A stretch of 7,117 bases of DNA, from contig JAGQGA010000034.1 in assembly GCA_020432595.1 (NCBI GenBank), forward strand, positions 1 through 7,117, written 5' to 3'. Position 1 is the stretch's first letter. Every line of letters starts with the position of its first letter. A model generated the notes under the pieces. The model had not been told where the DNA came from. It did no database searches and saw nothing but the letters and a program-made list of their open reading frames with translations. The stretch is from Anaerolineales bacterium. GTDB taxonomy: Bacteria > Chloroflexota > Anaerolineae > Promineifilales > Promineifilaceae. The translations under genes and the position numbers were made by a program. This document shows, one piece after another, positions 4,469 to 7,117 of this stretch.

Positions 4469-5896
4469 ATGGAAAGAAAAATTTGGCTACAAGCGATAAC
4501 CCGATCACAAAAGCAGATAACGACAACATTTGGCATTGACAGCCTGACCTTCCATGTTTCGTATTGGTACAGTGACGTGGATTTTTTTGCGCTAGAAGAT
4601 AAGTATGGTCAGCACTATATGGACAAACTTTATTTCCATATAGCAGCTTTTGAAATCAATAAATTGGTTAGTCTGCAAGCGGAAAAAATTGATTGGGGTG
4701 CTTATGCACCCCACCATACCGTTCAATTTGAGACATTTTGGCAAAAAATTGTGCATAAAGTGTGGGCGCAATGGCGTTATGAAAACAATTTGCCACATTA
4801 CAAAGGCCCAACCTTTAGCAGCCAACCCAGCGAATCTCGCATAAAGCCGATTGAAAACAGGTTGGGTTCCGTCGAAATTCTCGCTTTTTGTGGCGGCGGT
4901 AAAGATAGCCTTGTGTCCATGAAGCTCCTAGAACGGGCCGAGATTCCCCACTCGTCATTTGTCTACTCCAATTCAGTATATGGCACAGCCCAACAGCAGC
5001 ATGACTTAAATGAAGGGCTTCTTGAACATGGTGTGCAATTTAAACGCCATGCCCAATGGATTTACGATAGCTTTGTTGACTCGCCCGTCACCAAACTCTA
5101 CCCAGAATACAACATTGAGAGCATTGTGGCGGCTGAAACGCCGGCATCTATATTTGGGGTGCTGCCCATCGTCCTGCAACATGGCTATCGTTATATCGCC
5201 TTGGCGCATGAGCGCAGTGCCAACGTTGGCAATTTGATTTGGGATGCCACTGGTGAGGATGTTAATCATCAATGGGGAAAGTCATTTGAGGCAGAATGCC
5301 TTATCAACGATTATTTGCACAGCGAATTTGTTGCAAATGTTTCTTATTTTAGTCTTTTGCAACCCATTTATGATGTCTTGATTTTTAATCTGCTCCGCAG
5401 TGATTTAGGTGCAATTTCCCAGACGCATTCTTGTAATCTCAAAAAACCTTGGTGCTGCCGCTGCCCTAAGTGCGCCTATGTTTGGTTAAATTATATGGCT
5501 TACCTCCCAACCGATCTTATTGATTCAATTTTTAATGTGAATCTGTTTGACCTTGAAGAGAATCAGCTATGGTATTATCAGATGCTTGGATTGGGGACGC
5601 ATACGCCTTTTGAATGTATCGGGCAGGTAGCTGAAACTCGGCTGGCCTTTGAACTGTGCAGAAGGAAGGGATTGAGCGGTAAAGCAATGGATATGTACGC
5701 CGAAAACTTTCCCCAGCTTGATATTGGCTCAATTTCAAACAAATATCTGGATATAGATATTTCTCAGTCGGGTATTCCACCGGCAATTGTGCAAGGGATA
5801 TTGCCTCAGTTGCAAAAGGCAGCCGGGGAAGCACGTCATTATATACAAGAGGTGGTAGCGGGGTCGAAGAGCGAAGATTGCCACCTTGCCTCATGA
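4469..5896 (+). CDS. murL: MurL-like UDP-MurNAc-L-Ala-L-Glu epimerase / ATP-pyrophosphatase-fold protein
   Basis: This 475-residue protein has an ATP-pyrophosphatase core after an N-terminal region of about 135 residues. GGGKDS (142-147) is the pyrophosphate loop. HERSANVGN (247-255) and VNHQWGKSFEAE (265-276) match the [NH]ERSAN and NHQ[YW]xKSxxFE signatures I associate with MurL. A cysteine cluster (C322, then C329, C330, C332 and C335 in WCCRCPKC) suggests a structural metal site. MurL was described in Xanthomonas as using ATP and Mg2+ to invert the terminal L-Glu of UDP-MurNAc-L-Ala-L-Glu, giving D-Glu for peptidoglycan without glutamate racemase. Its usual partner, the L-Glu-adding ligase MurD2, is not in the window, so another peptide may be the substrate. 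A weak ribosome site, AAAGG (4458-4462), precedes the ATG; GCGAGGA directly abuts it. The gene is markedly A+T-richer than its upstream neighbour (23 of 60 G+C at 5281-5340) and lacks the CGGCCG palindrome, which hints at separate origin. Confidence 0.72.
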   Translation: MERKIWLQAITRSQKQITTTFGIDSLTFHVSYWYSDVDFFALEDKYGQHYMDKLYFHIAAFEINKLVSLQAEKIDWGAYAPHHTVQFETFWQKIVHKVWAQWRYENNLPHYKGPTFSSQPSESRIKPIENRLGSVEILAFCGGGKDSLVSMKLLERAEIPHSSFVYSNSVYGTAQQQHDLNEGLLEHGVQFKRHAQWIYDSFVDSPVTKLYPEYNIESIVAAETPASIFGVLPIVLQHGYRYIALAHERSANVGNLIWDATGEDVNHQWGKSFEAECLINDYLHSEFVANVSYFSLLQPIYDVLIFNLLRSDLGAISQTHSCNLKKPWCCRCPKCAYVWLNYMAYLPTDLIDSIFNVNLFDLEENQLWYYQMLGLGTHTPFECIGQVAETRLAFELCRRKGLSGKAMDMYAENFPQLDIGSISNKYLDIDISQSGIPPAIVQGILPQLQKAAGEARHYIQEVVAGSKSEDCHLAS

Positions 5897-5908
5897 CGTG
5901 TCTCAGGT

Positions 5909-5937
5909 TTTGGCTTTAAAGCCTAGAGATAGCCAAG
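5909..5937. terminator. Weak hairpin between convergent genes
   Basis: TTGGCT (5910-5915) can pair with AGCCAA (5931-5936), and the region also holds the perfect 12-base palindrome GGCTTTAAAGCC (5912-5923). It lies 13 bases after the murL-like stop. A second small candidate, AAAGG (5945-5949) with CCTTT (5957-5961) running into TTTTCGTTT, follows. Either could end the plus-strand transcript, but both are short and neither is convincing alone. Confidence 0.3.
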
Positions 5938-5973
5938 CCAGATGAAAGGTGGGGAGCCTTTTCGTTTGATCGC

Positions 5974-6675
5974 CTATGCTTCTTCTATGGGTCTATCTGC
6001 CTTGTCGGGCGGAATTTCGCCGCGCTGGATGCGAATAAAGCGCAGGGCTATGGATTGGATGAGGGCGAGGAGCGCAAAGAGAACAAACAAGACTGGCCCG
6101 GCTAGGGTGATGCAAACGGCTATCAAGAGAATTAGCCAGATAAGCAGCATGAATGTGTCTAGCGGATAGGATAGAGTAAGAAAAAAGGCGCGGCGAAAGT
6201 GCTGCCAGATTTTGTCATCGGGGTAGTTGAGCAGTGTGGGGAAAAGGTAGAGTTGCATTCCCAGAAAAGTGAGCAGCATGATGAGTAGCGGGCCAACTAA
6301 CCAGCTTAGCCCGACTAATGGGCTGATCCAATAAAAGCGAATCGCAATGATGAGTAACAAAAGGACGACTATATCTAAGTAACCCAAAACAGTTGCTCGC
6401 CGCCAATAGAGGCGCAGCCCTTCCCAAAAATGCTGTCTGGTGGCAAACACAAGGTCAAGTTCACGCTCCTCGGCAATAACACGCTGGGTAAGGTGGAATA
6501 AAGCGGCCGTTGCGGCCGGTATGGTGACAAGTGGCAAGCTAACGAGCAGCCAAAGCACATTGGCGACTAGAAAAATGCCGAGTCGGCGATAAAAAAGTTT
6601 GAGTGAAAGAAGAACAATTTGCCAAGCCATAGATATTTGATAATGGCGTGTGCTATACGCCCCAACTGATTGCAT
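5974..6675 (-). CDS. YesL-like (DUF624) integral membrane protein
   Basis: This 233-residue membrane protein starts, after a short polar N-terminus, with a segment around RLGIFLVANVLWLLVSLPLVTIPAATAALFHL (31-62). That R-x-G-x-F-L-x-x-N-x-L-W-L-L-x-S-L-P-L-V-T-I-P pattern marks the YesL/DUF624 family, as does the EE-rich stretch and Phe at 69-83. Further hydrophobic segments lie at about 97-114, 118-146, 170-190 and 192-212. The protein ends in a charged cytoplasmic tail. The family has no established biochemical role; in Bacillus-type genomes it sits near sugar ABC transporters. The start at 6675 is supported by AAGG seven bases upstream; an in-frame ATG at 6630 (MAWQIV) lacks a ribosome site. 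Two CGGCCG cores (6504, 6513) lie in the TIPAATAAL codons. It is transcribed divergently from an ABC ATPase gene, so the two may form a functional pair. Confidence 0.8.
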   Translation of the reverse strand: MQSVGAYSTRHYQISMAWQIVLLSLKLFYRRLGIFLVANVLWLLVSLPLVTIPAATAALFHLTQRVIAEERELDLVFATRQHFWEGLRLYWRRATVLGYLDIVVLLLLIIAIRFYWISPLVGLSWLVGPLLIMLLTFLGMQLYLFPTLLNYPDDKIWQHFRRAFFLTLSYPLDTFMLLIWLILLIAVCITLAGPVLFVLFALLALIQSIALRFIRIQRGEIPPDKADRPIEEA

Positions 6676-6703
6676 TTGCCAACCTTACTGCCATTGTTAT
6701 AAT
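6676..6703 (+). promoter_or_regulatory. Sigma-70-type promoter for the ABC ATPase gene
   Basis: TTGCCA (6676-6681) and a perfect TATAAT (6698-6703) are separated by 16 bases. Transcription would begin near 6710 and leave a leader of about 80 bases before ATG 6789, room for regulation although no riboswitch fold is recognised. Confidence 0.65.
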
Positions 6704-6725
6704 TTTACAACCTTGGAGGGTTGGC
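6678..6725. repeat. Inverted and direct repeats flanking the divergent promoters
   Basis: GCCAACC (6678-6684) and GGTTGGC (6719-6725) form a perfect 7-base inverted repeat enclosing both -10 boxes. A third half-site, CAACCTT (6708-6714), repeats CAACCTT at 6680-6686. It also makes a tighter palindrome, CAACC-N6-GGTTG (6708-6723). Three such half-sites over overlapping promoters look like binding sites for a dimeric regulator that is not encoded in this window. Confidence 0.45.
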
Positions 6726-6730
6726 TTCAA
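6702..6730 (-). promoter_or_regulatory. Divergent promoter for the yesL-like gene
   Basis: On the minus strand TTGAAG (plus positions 6725-6730) and TAAAAT (6702-6707) are separated by 17 bases. The -10 box overlaps the plus-strand -10 box, so polymerases on the two promoters would exclude each other. The predicted start near 6695 leaves a leader of about 20 bases containing the AAGG ribosome site. Confidence 0.5.
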
Positions 6731-6788
6731 AGAAAGAGGGACAGCTTAGGACTCACAATCATCTATTTTCATCACTGTCTACCAATTT

Positions 6789-7117
6789 ATGCTACGTACT
6801 GAGAATTTGAGCAAGTCATATGATGGGCATGTTGCTGTTCAAGGTTTGAACTTGAATGTGCGAGCTGGCGAGATTTATGGCTTCTTGGGGCCGAATGGGG
6901 CGGGTAAGACAACGACGATCCGCTTGGTGTTAGGGTTGCTGCAACCCACGGCGGGGGAAATATTTCTGTTTGACCAGATTATTACGAGCGATACGATTCA
7001 CCTTAAGCAGCGTATTGGGGTGGTGGCGGAGGAACCATTGGTCACAACGCGCATGACGGCTTGGGAGTTTATCCGCTTTTTTGCTGGTCTTAATCACGTG
7101 CCGCAGCCGGAAGGGCG
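6789..7117 (+). CDS. ABC transporter ATP-binding protein, N-terminal fragment
   Basis: The 3' end is cut by the window after 109 full codons. The protein begins MLRTENLSKSYDGHVAVQGL, the usual start of a nucleotide-binding subunit. The Walker A motif GPNGAGKTT is at 34-42. IGVVAEEP (76-83) occupies the Q-loop position with Glu rather than Gln, as in the subgroup that works with ABC-2 type permeases (NatA-like exporters). MTAWEFIRFFAGL (89-101) fits the following helical region of that subgroup. The signature, Walker B and H-loop fall outside the window. No Shine-Dalgarno is visible before the ATG; transcription probably starts at the promoter at 6676-6703. The permease partner should lie downstream. 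Whether the divergent YesL-like protein is a partner is unknown. Confidence 0.92.
   Translation, partial: MLRTENLSKSYDGHVAVQGLNLNVRAGEIYGFLGPNGAGKTTTIRLVLGLLQPTAGEIFLFDQIITSDTIHLKQRIGVVAEEPLVTTRMTAWEFIRFFAGLNHVPQPEG

Noticed and set aside
5942..6169. Plus-strand frame of 75 residues overlapping the yesL-like gene
   Set aside because: It has no ribosome site and lies antisense to a well-supported membrane protein.
1..7117. tRNA, rRNA, CRISPR array, insertion sequence or integrase
   Set aside because: No cloverleaf, regularly spaced repeats, terminal inverted repeats with transposase, or recombinase motif was seen on either strand.

Overview
The window holds six complete protein-coding genes and two genes cut by its ends. 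The dense one-strand packing, the bacterial promoters and the fold families suggest a free-living bacterium of intermediate G+C. The gene families and style fit a Chloroflexota-type genome, but this is a weak inference: nothing in the window is taxonomically diagnostic. No rRNA, tRNA, insertion sequence, prophage or CRISPR array is visible.

Layout. Positions 1-176 are the C-terminal end of an ArsR/SmtB-family metalloid- or metal-responsive repressor. A symmetric operator-like site at 191-214 follows, then a PLP enzyme of the cysteine-synthase family (226-1287) and a MIP/aquaporin channel (1331-2008). The channel resembles those found in arsenic operons. A strong hairpin at 2007-2039 closes this group. 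On the same strand come a MalY/PatB-type cystathionine beta-lyase or aminotransferase (2046-3215), a hairpin (3223-3250), and an M42/M20-like zinc peptidase (3272-4417). The next gene, 4469-5896, carries an ATP-pyrophosphatase core that looks like MurL, the UDP-MurNAc-L-Ala-L-Glu epimerase; it is clearly more A+T-rich than the gene before it. Convergent to it on the minus strand is a YesL-like membrane protein (5974-6675). That gene shares a divergent, overlapping promoter region with the start of an ABC transporter ATPase (6789 to the window end).

How the genes may work together. The first three genes look like one regulated metalloid-response unit: sensor, operator, PLP enzyme acting on O-substituted serine or sulfur amino acids, and a channel. 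A C-S lyase and a peptidase follow on the same strand, so the first 4.4 kb could form a thiol or amino-acid branch of that response. The link of the last two genes to the unit is inference from position only. The murL-like gene and the yesL/ABC pair appear to be independent units.

The most unusual sequence-level signal is a highly iterated palindrome. AACGGCCGTT occurs five times without mismatch between 1453 and 3649, always in the same codon phase (nnA-ACG-GCC-GTT, read x-Thr-Ala-Val). Its core CGGCCG occurs 14 times in the window and never inside the murL-like gene.
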